This document shows, piece after piece, positions 1-6,330 of a stretch of 8,141 nt of DNA. Each line of letters begins with the position of its first letter. The first letter of the stretch is position 1. The notes beneath the pieces are model-generated. The model was not told the origin of the DNA. It was given only the letters and a program-made list of their open reading frames with translations, and did no database searches. The position numbers and the translations under genes were made by a program. Source of the stretch: Dinoroseobacter sp034111085 (lineage in GTDB: Bacteria > Pseudomonadota > Alphaproteobacteria > Rhodobacterales > Rhodobacteraceae); the NCBI GenBank assembly GCA_034111085.1, contig JAWUXZ010000024.1:1-8141 (forward strand), read 5' to 3'.

Positions 1-46
1 GTCTTGGGGGGGCGGCTTTTCTATTTGGTGCTATCTAGCGAAGGGT

Positions 47-1201
47 TTAGCTAGCGATCCCGTCCCAGAACTTTTTGACCTTGGAAAAGAAGCCAGAGGT
101 TTCGGGATGGTTGTCGTCGCTTAGGGCCTCGAACTCACGCAGTAGCTCTTTTTGCTTAGCGGTCAGGTTCACAGGCGTTTCTACGGCGACCTCAATAAAC
201 ATATCGCCAGACCCGGCCCCACGCAGCGCAGGCATGCCTTTGCTACGCAGACGCATTTGCTTGCCCGACTGGCTGCCCGCTGGAATCTTTACGCGCGAAC
301 GGCCACCGTCAATCGTCGGCACTTCGACATCGCCGCCAAGCGCTGCCGAGGACATGCCCACAGGCACGCGGCAATACAGATCATGCCCCTCGCGCTGGAA
401 GATCGGATGCTCTTGAACCTCGACGAAGATATAGAGATCACCTGACGGCCCACCGCGCATTCCGGCCTCGCCTTCGCCAGAAAGGCGGATGCGATTGCCA
501 GTTTCGACGCCCGCAGGAATGTTCACGCCCAACTGACGCTCGGTCTCTTCGCGGCCCGCACCAGCACAAACGCGGCACGGATTCTGGATGATCTGGCCTT
601 GGCCATTACAGGTCGGACAAGTCCGCTCGACAGTAAAGAAGCCCTGCTGCGCGCGCACCTTGCCCATTCCAGTACAGGTCGGGCAAGTCGTCGGCTCAGA
701 CCCGCCTTCCGCGCCGGTGCCGCTGCATGTCTTACACGCGACCGAGCTTGGGACTGTGATGGATTTCTGAACGCCAGCGAACGCATCTTCGAGCGAGATC
801 CGCATGTTGTAGCGCAGATCAGACCCACGCGCGGCACGACTGCGCGCACCACCGCGTTGACCGCCACCGCCGAAGCCGCCGAACAGATCTTCGAACACGT
901 CCGAGAACGCACTTGCGAAATCGCCCTGACCTGCAGCACCGCCGCCGCCAAACCCACCGGGACGTCCACCACCGCCTTCGAATGCCGCATGACCGAAGCG
1001 ATCATAGGCGGCCTTCTTTTCGGAGTCCTTGAGGACGTCATACGCCTCATTGGCTTCTTTGAACTGATCTTCGGCTTTGGGATTGTCGGAGTTGCGGTCC
1101 GGGTGCAGCTCTCTCGCTTTGCCGCGAAACGCCTTCTTGATTTCGTCCGCAGACGCGCCTTTTGCCACGTCGAGCACGTCATAATAGTCGCGTTTTGCCA
1201 T
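47..1201 (-). CDS. dnaJ: Chaperone protein DnaJ (Hsp40 co-chaperone)
   Basis: DnaJ is a cytoplasmic co-chaperone that delivers unfolded clients to DnaK and stimulates its ATPase. The 384-residue protein has the full class I layout. An N-terminal J domain carries HPD at residues 33-35. A Gly/Phe-rich linker spans about 75-120. Four intact CxxCxGxG zinc motifs lie at about 156-163, 173-180, 195-202 and 209-216, followed by the C-terminal substrate-binding domains. Length is normal for the family. I place the start at the ATG read from 1201 because AAGGGG lies 6 nt upstream and the protein then begins MAKRDYYDVL, as family members do. A TTG five codons upstream would start at the edge of that ribosome-binding site and is rejected. 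The gene lies 70 nt downstream of dnaK on the same strand and is very probably co-transcribed from the dnaK heat-shock promoter. No convincing terminator is visible in the 46 bases that follow. Confidence 0.98.
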   Translation of the reverse strand: MAKRDYYDVLDVAKGASADEIKKAFRGKARELHPDRNSDNPKAEDQFKEANEAYDVLKDSEKKAAYDRFGHAAFEGGGGRPGGFGGGGAAGQGDFASAFSDVFEDLFGGFGGGGQRGGARSRAARGSDLRYNMRISLEDAFAGVQKSITVPSSVACKTCSGTGAEGGSEPTTCPTCTGMGKVRAQQGFFTVERTCPTCNGQGQIIQNPCRVCAGAGREETERQLGVNIPAGVETGNRIRLSGEGEAGMRGGPSGDLYIFVEVQEHPIFQREGHDLYCRVPVGMSSAALGGDVEVPTIDGGRSRVKIPAGSQSGKQMRLRSKGMPALRGAGSGDMFIEVAVETPVNLTAKQKELLREFEALSDDNHPETSGFFSKVKKFWDGIAS

Positions 1202-1207
1202 GGGATG

Positions 1208-1214
1208 CCCCTTC
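1208..1214 (-). promoter_or_regulatory. Ribosome-binding site of dnaJ
   Basis: On the minus strand GAAGGGG lies 6 nt before the ATG read from 1201. It fixes the dnaJ start, because the alternative in-frame TTG (1214-1216) overlaps this element and has no site of its own. Confidence 0.75.
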
Positions 1215-1224
1215 AAACGACGCA

Positions 1225-1251
1225 GGCCAGCCCGGATTAACCGGACCGGCC
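1225..1251 (-). other. Intercistronic RNA hairpin between dnaK and dnaJ
   Basis: In the dnaKJ mRNA, GGCCGGUCCGG (1251-1241) can pair with CCGGGCUGGCC (1235-1225) around a UUAAU loop. That gives an 11-bp, almost all G/C stem with two G-U wobbles. The same two positions would be A/C mismatches in plus-strand RNA, so the fold belongs to the dnaKJ transcript. It starts 20 nt after the dnaK stop and ends 10 nt before the dnaJ ribosome-binding site. No U-tract follows, so it is not a standard intrinsic terminator. A role in mRNA processing, 3'-end protection of dnaK or partial attenuation of dnaJ is inferred. Confidence 0.6.
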
Positions 1252-1271
1252 CTTAAACGTCAGGCGTGCAG

Positions 1272-3188
1272 TTAGCCGCGCTTGCGGTCGTCCAGATCCT
1301 CAAAGTCGGCGTCGACAATATCGTCGTCCACACCACCGGGTTGGCCTGCGCCATCGGCTGCTTCTTCGCCGGCATCTTCCTGCTGGGACTTATAGATAGC
1401 CTCACCCAGTTTCATTGCCGCCTCAGTCAGGTTCTGGATGCCGCCTTTGATCTTGCCAACATCGTCGGTCTCGAGCGCTTCATCGAGCGCGCCCATGGCC
1501 AATTCGATCACTTCGACAGTGGAGGGGTCCACCTTGTCGGCGTGCTCTTCCACAGACTTCTTGGTCGAATGCACCAGGCTTTCGGCTTGGTTACGCGTTT
1601 CGACCATTTCTTTGCGCTCTTTATCGGCTTCGGCATTTGCCTCAGCATCGCGCACCATTTGGTCGATCTCGTCTTCTGAAAGACCGCCCGAGGCTTGGAT
1701 CGTGATCGTCTGCTCTTTGCCGGTGCCTTTGTCTCTCGCGCCCACCGACACGATGCCGTTGGCGTCGATGTCGAAGGTCACTTCGATTTGGGGCATGCCG
1801 CGTGGAGAAGGCGGGATGTTCTCAAGGTTGAACTGACCGAGCATCTTATTGTCGGACGCCATTTCACGCTCGCCTTGGAACACCCGGATCGTCACTGCGT
1901 TCTGGTTGTCCTCGGCGGTCGAGAAGACCTGAGACTTCTTTGTCGGGATCGTAGTGTTGCGGGCGATCAGACGGGTGAAAACACCGCCCAACGTCTCGAT
2001 TCCCAGCGAAAGCGGGGTCACGTCGAGCAGAACAACGTCCTTAACGTCGCCTTGCAGAACGCCAGCCTGAATGGCTGCACCCATGGCAACAACCTCGTCG
2101 GGGTTCACACCCTTATGCGGCTCTTTGCCGAAGAAGTTGGTCACTTCCTCCATCACTTTGGGCATCCGGGTCATACCACCGACCAGAACAACCTCGTCGA
2201 TATCGCCTTTGGAAAGGCCCGCATCTTTCAACGCAGCCGCACATGGCTTCATCGAGGCTTTGATCAGGTCGCCAACAAGGCTTTCCAGCTTCGCACGGGT
2301 CAGCTTCATGACCATGTGCAGCGGCTGGCCGCCTTTGGGGTCCATGGAGATGAACGGCTGGTTGATCTCGGTCTGGCTGGCTGAAGACAATTCGATCTTC
2401 GCCTTTTCCGCCGCCTCTTTCAGACGCTGAAGCGCCATCTTGTCTTTTTTCAGATCGACGCCGTTTTGCTTTTTGAACTCGTCCGCGAGGTAGTTCACGA
2501 TGCGCATGTCGAAGTCTTCACCGCCAAGGAACGTATCACCGTTGGTGGATTTTACTTCGAACAGGCCATCGTCGATCTCGAGGATGGTCACGTCGAATGT
2601 ACCGCCACCAAGGTCATAGACCGCGATGGTTTTCGTTTCTTTTTTGTCGAGGCCGTAAGCGAGCGCTGCCGCAGTCGGCTCGTTGATGATGCGCAACACT
2701 TCCAGACCGGCAATTTTACCAGCGTCCTTAGTGGCCTGACGCTGAGCGTCGTTGAAATACGCAGGCACAGTGATCACGGCTTGCGTCACTTCTTCACCAA
2801 GATACGATTCCGCAGTTTCCTTCATCTTTTTCAGAATGAGGGCCGAGACTTGGGCCGGCGAAAACTTGTCGTCGTTCACTTCAACCCACGCGTCACCGTT
2901 GCCGCCATTGACGACTTCGTAGGGCAGGTTCTTTTTGTCTTTTGCCAAATGCGCATCGTCATAACGACGACCGATCAGGCGCTTGACCGCGAAAATCGTG
3001 TTCTCGGGGTTCGTTACCGCTTGGCGCTTTGCGGGCTGACCGACAAGACGCTCGTCATCGGTGTAACCGACAATAGAGGGAGTCGTCCGCGCGCCTTCGG
3101 CGTTTTCAATAACGCGCGGTTGCGCGCCGTCCATGATGGCAACACACGAGTTCGTGGTGCCGAGGTCGATACCAATGACTTTGGCCAT
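1272..3188 (-). CDS. dnaK: Chaperone protein DnaK (Hsp70)
   Basis: DnaK is the cytoplasmic Hsp70 chaperone. It binds and releases hydrophobic peptide segments in an ATP cycle driven by DnaJ and GrpE. The 638-residue protein is full length. Phosphate loop 1 is IDLGTTNSC (about 7-15), and phosphate loop 2 is DLGGGTFDV (192-200). The extra segment typical of Gram-negative DnaK lies near residues 75-105. VLVGGMTRMPKV is at 334-345, and the interdomain linker VVLLDVTPL at 385-393. A beta substrate-binding domain (about 395-505), a helical lid, a Gly/Asp-rich tail and a conserved-type DADFEDL end follow. The start read from 3188 (MAKVIGIDLG) has AAAGGAAG upstream with an 8-nt gap. No grpE or hrcA adjoins it, so GrpE must be encoded elsewhere. 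It heads the dnaK-dnaJ operon, and a good RpoH-type promoter lies about 113 nt upstream. The reading frames opposite this gene are shadows. Confidence 0.99.
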   Translation of the reverse strand: MAKVIGIDLGTTNSCVAIMDGAQPRVIENAEGARTTPSIVGYTDDERLVGQPAKRQAVTNPENTIFAVKRLIGRRYDDAHLAKDKKNLPYEVVNGGNGDAWVEVNDDKFSPAQVSALILKKMKETAESYLGEEVTQAVITVPAYFNDAQRQATKDAGKIAGLEVLRIINEPTAAALAYGLDKKETKTIAVYDLGGGTFDVTILEIDDGLFEVKSTNGDTFLGGEDFDMRIVNYLADEFKKQNGVDLKKDKMALQRLKEAAEKAKIELSSASQTEINQPFISMDPKGGQPLHMVMKLTRAKLESLVGDLIKASMKPCAAALKDAGLSKGDIDEVVLVGGMTRMPKVMEEVTNFFGKEPHKGVNPDEVVAMGAAIQAGVLQGDVKDVVLLDVTPLSLGIETLGGVFTRLIARNTTIPTKKSQVFSTAEDNQNAVTIRVFQGEREMASDNKMLGQFNLENIPPSPRGMPQIEVTFDIDANGIVSVGARDKGTGKEQTITIQASGGLSEDEIDQMVRDAEANAEADKERKEMVETRNQAESLVHSTKKSVEEHADKVDPSTVEVIELAMGALDEALETDDVGKIKGGIQNLTEAAMKLGEAIYKSQQEDAGEEAADGAGQPGGVDDDIVDADFEDLDDRKRG

Positions 3189-3300
3189 GTGCTCTGCTTC
3201 CTTTATTCAGGCGATGTGTAGGAACTCGATCCGCGATTGCGGCCTCGTGTCCCGATCCCATGGTCCGGTGCCTTTCCGGGGCCCGTGACCGACTTCGAGG

Positions 3301-3332
3301 GGTATATAGGGGGGGGTATGGGGCGCTGCAAG
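3301..3332 (-). promoter_or_regulatory. RpoH (sigma-32) heat-shock promoter of dnaK
   Basis: On the minus strand, CTTG (3332-3329) is followed after 18 nt by CCTATATACC (3310-3301). The alphaproteobacterial RpoH consensus, as I recall it, is CTTG-N17-18-CYTATNTNNG, so only the last G is missed. Transcription would start near 3294-3297, giving a dnaK leader of about 105-110 nt. The gene it serves is the classic RpoH target, which supports the call. The C-run of the spacer continues into the -10 element. Confidence 0.8.
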
Positions 3333-3350
3333 CACGAGGCGGGCTTAGAA

Positions 3351-3986
3351 ATGACGGAAAATTCATGGATGTTTCCTATAGGCACCTCCACGCTTGATCT
3401 GAACGGCGTTCGCGTGGTGTCAGGCGTGCTCGATCGCACGGCGCAAGAGGGGCTTATTGCTGAGTTGCGCGCGCTGTTGAAGACAGCACCTTTGCACCAG
3501 CCGGTGATGCCAAACGGTAAGCCGATGAGCGTTCGCATGACTGCCGCCGGGCGCTTTGGCTGGATCAGTGACCAAAAAGGCTACCGCTATACACAGCGGC
3601 ATCCGAACGGGTCCGCATGGCCACCCATCCCTAAGCGCGTGATGGATTTGTGGCGCTTGCTGGTGCCGGGCGCGCGCGACCCCGAATGCTGCTTGATCAA
3701 TTATTATGCACCCGATGCCCGTATGGGTTTGCATCAGGACCGCGACGAGGCAGATTTCACCCAACCTGTGCTGTCAATTTCGCTGGGCGATGACGGCTTG
3801 TTTCGTGTGGGCGGGCTTGGCAGGAAGGGCTCAACGCGTTCGGTTTGGCTGAAATCAGGCGATATTGCGGTGCTGGAAGGCGACGCGAGGCTCGCGTTTC
3901 ACGGCATTGATCGGATAAAGCCGAGCACCTCGACGCTGCTGGATCGGCCCGGACGGATCAATCTGACGCTACGTGTGGTGACTTAA
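3351..3986 (+). CDS. alkB: AlkB-type 2-oxoglutarate/Fe(II) dioxygenase (alkylated nucleic acid repair)
   Basis: AlkB repairs 1-methyladenine and 3-methylcytosine in DNA and RNA. It hydroxylates the methyl group using Fe(II), O2 and 2-oxoglutarate, and releases formaldehyde. In the 211-residue protein the iron triad is H128-x-D130 (GLHQDRDE) and H184 (FHGIDR). The 2-oxoglutarate-binding arginines are R202 and R208 in RINLTLR, with NYY at 117-119. The segment MSVRMTAAGRFGW...GYRY (59-80) matches the E. coli AlkB substrate-pocket region, so the enzyme looks complete and active. I chose the ATG at 3351, with GAGG 11 nt upstream. The upstream ATG at 3318 sits one base after a G8 run, and longer versions would read through the dnaK promoter and leader. 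It is transcribed away from dnaK. No alkA, ada or other repair gene adjoins it. The start is less certain than the function. Confidence 0.93.
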   Translation: MTENSWMFPIGTSTLDLNGVRVVSGVLDRTAQEGLIAELRALLKTAPLHQPVMPNGKPMSVRMTAAGRFGWISDQKGYRYTQRHPNGSAWPPIPKRVMDLWRLLVPGARDPECCLINYYAPDARMGLHQDRDEADFTQPVLSISLGDDGLFRVGGLGRKGSTRSVWLKSGDIAVLEGDARLAFHGIDRIKPSTSTLLDRPGRINLTLRVVT

Positions 3987-4585
3987 TCCGAAAGCGTGCA
4001 GCAGCCTGAATAAACCTGCGTGCCCATGCTGCCGGACCCGTCGAGAATAACATCGACCTCAAGCCCGTAGGCGCGATCACTCATCCCGTCACTGCAAATC
4101 TGTTCGCGGACCAGAAGGCTGACAAAGCTCAGATCGCCAAAGGCGCGCATGGCGAAACGGTCTTGGCGCATAGGTATGCCGGTCCAATCGCGCGTCATCG
4201 AGATTGTGTCTCCGCCAAGCGCTGACCACTGCACATCCTCGCCAATAACACTGATATCCCAGAACGGTTCGGTCCCAAAACAGCTGTAATCGCTTGGTGG
4301 GAAGGCTTGGAAAGGCTGGCGCTCTAGAAACCGAAAGGAGGCCCAGCCTGCCTGATCGAAACTGTTGACCAATCCCCAGCGACCGTTTTCGCTGCGCGCT
4401 ATTACTTCGATCCGCGTGGCATTTGGGGCGAGTGATCCGATGATGTGGGCTGCACTCGACGGCTCGGCTCGGATGTTCAAAACATCGTTGCTGGCCACAC
4501 CGTTGACGGAAAACAGCGCTGGCAGGTCTTGGGCCGCAGCCATGCTTGTTATCAAAGACAGAACAAAGGCTGCGATATACTTCAA
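3983..4585 (-). CDS. Secreted SH3-like / COG3650-type domain protein, TTG start
   Basis: This 200-residue protein is probably exported to the periplasm. A signal peptide is visible at residues 1-18, with cleavage likely after AAA and before Q19. A bacterial SH3-like domain covers about 27-88 (VLNIRAEPS, GRWGLV, GWASFRFL); such domains often bind cell-wall or surface ligands. The second half, starting at CFGTEPFW (102-109), resembles the poorly characterised COG3650 family, with CSDGMSDRAYG (164-174) and GCC (194-196). The four cysteines of the mature part could form disulfides. No enzymatic activity is known to me. The start is TTG at 4585-4583, chosen because it alone gives a complete signal peptide and has GGGGAG 7 nt upstream. 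The TTG overlaps the permease stop (TTGA), so translation is probably coupled. The stop codon overlaps the convergent alkB stop within TTAA. Confidence 0.8.
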   Translation of the reverse strand: MKYIAAFVLSLITSMAAAQDLPALFSVNGVASNDVLNIRAEPSSAAHIIGSLAPNATRIEVIARSENGRWGLVNSFDQAGWASFRFLERQPFQAFPPSDYSCFGTEPFWDISVIGEDVQWSALGGDTISMTRDWTGIPMRQDRFAMRAFGDLSFVSLLVREQICSDGMSDRAYGLEVDVILDGSGSMGTQVYSGCCTLSD

Positions 4586-5403
4586 AGTTTAGCTCCCCAG
4601 CTGACCGATGCGCGTTTGCGGGTGTAGAATTCGCCCATCAGGCCCAACATCAAGCACCCCAGCGCCACATAGAAAGGATAGAGCGATGAGCTGTTGTGAG
4701 GGAAGTAATTAATGAATGTGTAGCCGCGCGCTTGATCGATGGTGTGGAACAGCGGGTTCCAATCGAACATCACGAGCATACTGCTCGGCAGAGTGTTGGC
4801 GACAAACATCTTGCCCGACGCAATCATATTTGCACGGCTGTAGATCGTGGACCCAAGTTTGGTGAAACCCGGTGACCACGGCTTGATTGCGAGGAAGACC
4901 ATGCCGATGGAGACGCCCGTGAACCAGCTCATGAGTATCATGGAGAACGCACCAACCGGATCGTAGATCGTGATTGGAGTGAACAGGACGTGATAGAAGA
5001 ATAGCACCACAACCATCGACAGCACTTGGATATAGAGCGACGAGAGCGCCGCCGCCGTGATCGCAATAACCGTATTCATCGTGCGGTGTTTCATCATCGG
5101 CGAGGCCGGGCCTTCCGATCCGACCACAGCACCCATGGCTTTGGTATGGGTCAGAAACAGGAAGATGCCTGTCATGATATATAGCAGAAAATCGCCCCGG
5201 ATCGCTGAGCCGCGCATCCCGAGAAACGAGAACATGGCAAAAAACGCGCCCACGAAGATTACGGTTTGCAGGATGTTCATGACTAGACCGACCAACGCGT
5301 TGCCGTGGCTCTTGCGCACGTCGCGGACGGTCGAATGGTAGATCAACGCCAGTGTTTTAAAGGCGAGGCCTGAATTTGACGTGGCGTCTTGGGTTGTAAA
5401 CAT
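4582..5403 (-). CDS. ABC-2 type permease for capsule/polysaccharide export (KpsM/Wzm-like)
   Basis: This is an inner-membrane permease of the ABC-2 family that moves surface polysaccharide out of the cytoplasm with an ATPase partner. The 273-residue protein has a short cytoplasmic N terminus (LALIYHSTVRDVRKSHGNAL, about 18-37), then hydrophobic segments near 38-62, 72-88, 112-142, 150-173 and 243-258. The loop DWNPLFHTIDQARGYTF (about 214-230) resembles the NP-x-x-H segment of KpsM/Wzm-type exporters. I place the start at the ATG read from 5403, which has GAGGA 11 nt upstream. A TTG seven codons earlier has no visible ribosome-binding site. The usual neighbouring ATPase (KpsT/Wzt) is absent here, as are outer-membrane export proteins. 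It overlaps the downstream secreted SH3 gene by 4 nt and is divergent from cysQ-kdsB. Capsule rather than O-antigen export is inferred, partly from the kdsB neighbour. Confidence 0.88.
   Translation of the reverse strand: MFTTQDATSNSGLAFKTLALIYHSTVRDVRKSHGNALVGLVMNILQTVIFVGAFFAMFSFLGMRGSAIRGDFLLYIMTGIFLFLTHTKAMGAVVGSEGPASPMMKHRTMNTVIAITAAALSSLYIQVLSMVVVLFFYHVLFTPITIYDPVGAFSMILMSWFTGVSIGMVFLAIKPWSPGFTKLGSTIYSRANMIASGKMFVANTLPSSMLVMFDWNPLFHTIDQARGYTFINYFPHNSSSLYPFYVALGCLMLGLMGEFYTRKRASVSWGAKL
4593..4598 (-). promoter_or_regulatory. Ribosome-binding site for the TTG-started SH3/COG3650 gene
   Basis: GGGGAG on the minus strand lies 7 nt before the TTG read from 4585. It sits inside the last codons of the permease gene. 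It supports the non-ATG start and suggests re-initiation by ribosomes finishing the permease. Confidence 0.6.
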
Positions 5404-5482
5404 GTTGGCCAGCGTCCTCGGCAATCGGGTGAAACAGAACTATACGAACCAAAGGTTGCGCTTCTATTGTGGCAGCATCATA

Positions 5483-5502
5483 GAAAAATCATGGCATTTT
5501 TC
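5483..5502. repeat. Perfect 7-bp inverted repeat in the permease/cysQ divergent region
   Basis: GAAAAAT (5483-5489) and ATTTTTC (5496-5502) are perfect reverse complements around a 6-bp centre, CATGGC. The dyad ends 27 bp before the cysQ start and lies 80 bp upstream of the permease ATG. Its arms are almost all A/T and there is no separate T-tract, so a terminator is unlikely. An operator shared by the two divergent units is possible but unproven. Confidence 0.4.
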
Positions 5503-5529
5503 CAACAAGACCAATGACGGAGACGGCGC

Positions 5530-6330
5530 ATGGACTTTGAGCAGGTAATCCCAGTGATGCGTCGATTGGCGCTCGAAGGTGGCGAGGCCATCATGAACAT
5601 CTATAATTCTGACGATTTTGAGGTGCGCTCTAAATCCGATGACAGTCCGGTCACCGCTGCGGACGAAGCGGCGGATGCGATTATTGCGGCGGGTTTGGCC
5701 GAAGCGTTTCCAGACACGCTATGTGTCACCGAAGAACAGGCCGGATCACACGCCAAATTCGCCAACGCGTTTTTCATAGTGGACCCGCTGGATGGCACCA
5801 AAGAGTTCATAAAGCGGCGCGGCGATTTCACCGTTAATATTGCTTATGTGGTGGACGGAGTTCCGCTGCGCGGCGTGGTTTATGCGCCAGCGCGCGAACG
5901 GCTTTTCTATACCGGTGCAAACGGTCAATCGGTCGAAGAAGTTGGCCCATTCGATCTGGATACGCCCTCAGCGACCAAGCAGCTCAACGTCACCAAGCCG
6001 GACAACGCTGCCCTTATGGTTGTTGCCTCAATGTCGCACCGCGATGAAGCCACCGATGCCTATATCGGGCGTTACGCGGTCAAGGACATGACCTCGGCCG
6101 GATCGTCCCTGAAATTTTGCCTCGTCGCGACAGGCGAGGCCGATTTCTATCCGCGCCTCGGGCGTACGATGGAATGGGACACGGCTGCAGGCGACGCGGT
6201 TCTGCGCGGGGCAGGCGGCGCGATGGTTCGTTTCGATGATCATGCGCCTTTCACTTACGGGAAGCCTGGTTATGAAAACCCATTTTTCATCGCCTACGCG
6301 CCCGGCGTTGAATTGAAGCCTGCTTCATGA
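5530..6330 (+). CDS. cysQ: 3'(2'),5'-bisphosphate nucleotidase CysQ (inositol monophosphatase superfamily)
   Basis: CysQ is a magnesium-dependent phosphatase that hydrolyses PAP to AMP (and PAPS to APS), clearing the toxic by-product of sulfate activation and sulfotransfer. The 266-residue protein has all the superfamily metal-site motifs: EE at 68-69, DPLDGT at 85-90, and WDTAAGD at 216-222. The stretch TSAGSSLKFCLVATGEADFY (188-207) is typical of CysQ rather than true inositol monophosphatases. GGAG lies 7 nt before the ATG. The gene overlaps the next, kdsB-like, gene by ATGA, so the two are probably translated together. Its place among polysaccharide genes may reflect sulfated surface sugars or lithium/salt-sensitive PAP turnover, or it may act on another sugar phosphate; these are inferences. 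No sulfotransferase or cysDNC gene is visible in the window. Confidence 0.92.
   Translation: MDFEQVIPVMRRLALEGGEAIMNIYNSDDFEVRSKSDDSPVTAADEAADAIIAAGLAEAFPDTLCVTEEQAGSHAKFANAFFIVDPLDGTKEFIKRRGDFTVNIAYVVDGVPLRGVVYAPARERLFYTGANGQSVEEVGPFDLDTPSATKQLNVTKPDNAALMVVASMSHRDEATDAYIGRYAVKDMTSAGSSLKFCLVATGEADFYPRLGRTMEWDTAAGDAVLRGAGGAMVRFDDHAPFTYGKPGYENPFFIAYAPGVELKPAS

Noticed and set aside
1..46. Terminator after dnaJ
   Set aside because: A short CTAGC/GCTAG dyad spans the stop codon but has no following U-tract, and the C-rich stretch near position 6-12 has no pairing partner in the window.
523..1240. Open frames overlapping dnaJ in other frames (523-1182 minus, 599-1240 plus)
   Set aside because: They are shadows of dnaJ; the minus-strand one is an out-of-frame reading rich in Arg/Ser and neither resembles a known family.
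1266..3221. Long open frames on the plus strand opposite dnaK (including 1266-1679, 1695-2384 and 2466-3221)
   Set aside because: They lie wholly opposite a certain dnaK gene, have low-complexity His/Arg/Leu-rich translations with no recognisable domain, and are expected from codon bias in GC-rich coding DNA.
3237..3350. N-terminal extension of alkB to 3237 or to the ATG at 3318
   Set aside because: The extra residues are not part of the AlkB fold, the region is the dnaK leader and promoter, and the ATG at 3318 lies one base after a G8 run, too close for a ribosome-binding site. The start at 3351 gives the family length of 211 residues.
3106..3538. Minus-strand frames in the dnaK leader and opposite the start of alkB (3106-3366 and 3203-3538)
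   Set aside because: They run across the dnaK promoter, leader and start in another frame, or opposite alkB, and show no domain or ribosome-binding site.
5404..5424. TTG start of the permease at 5424
   Set aside because: There is no ribosome-binding site before it, and the ATG read from 5403 has GAGGA upstream and gives a typical N terminus.
5483..5502. Intrinsic terminator at the GAAAAAT/ATTTTTC dyad
   Set aside because: The stem is almost entirely A/T with no G/C-rich base, and the only T-run is part of the stem, so it does not fit a terminator.
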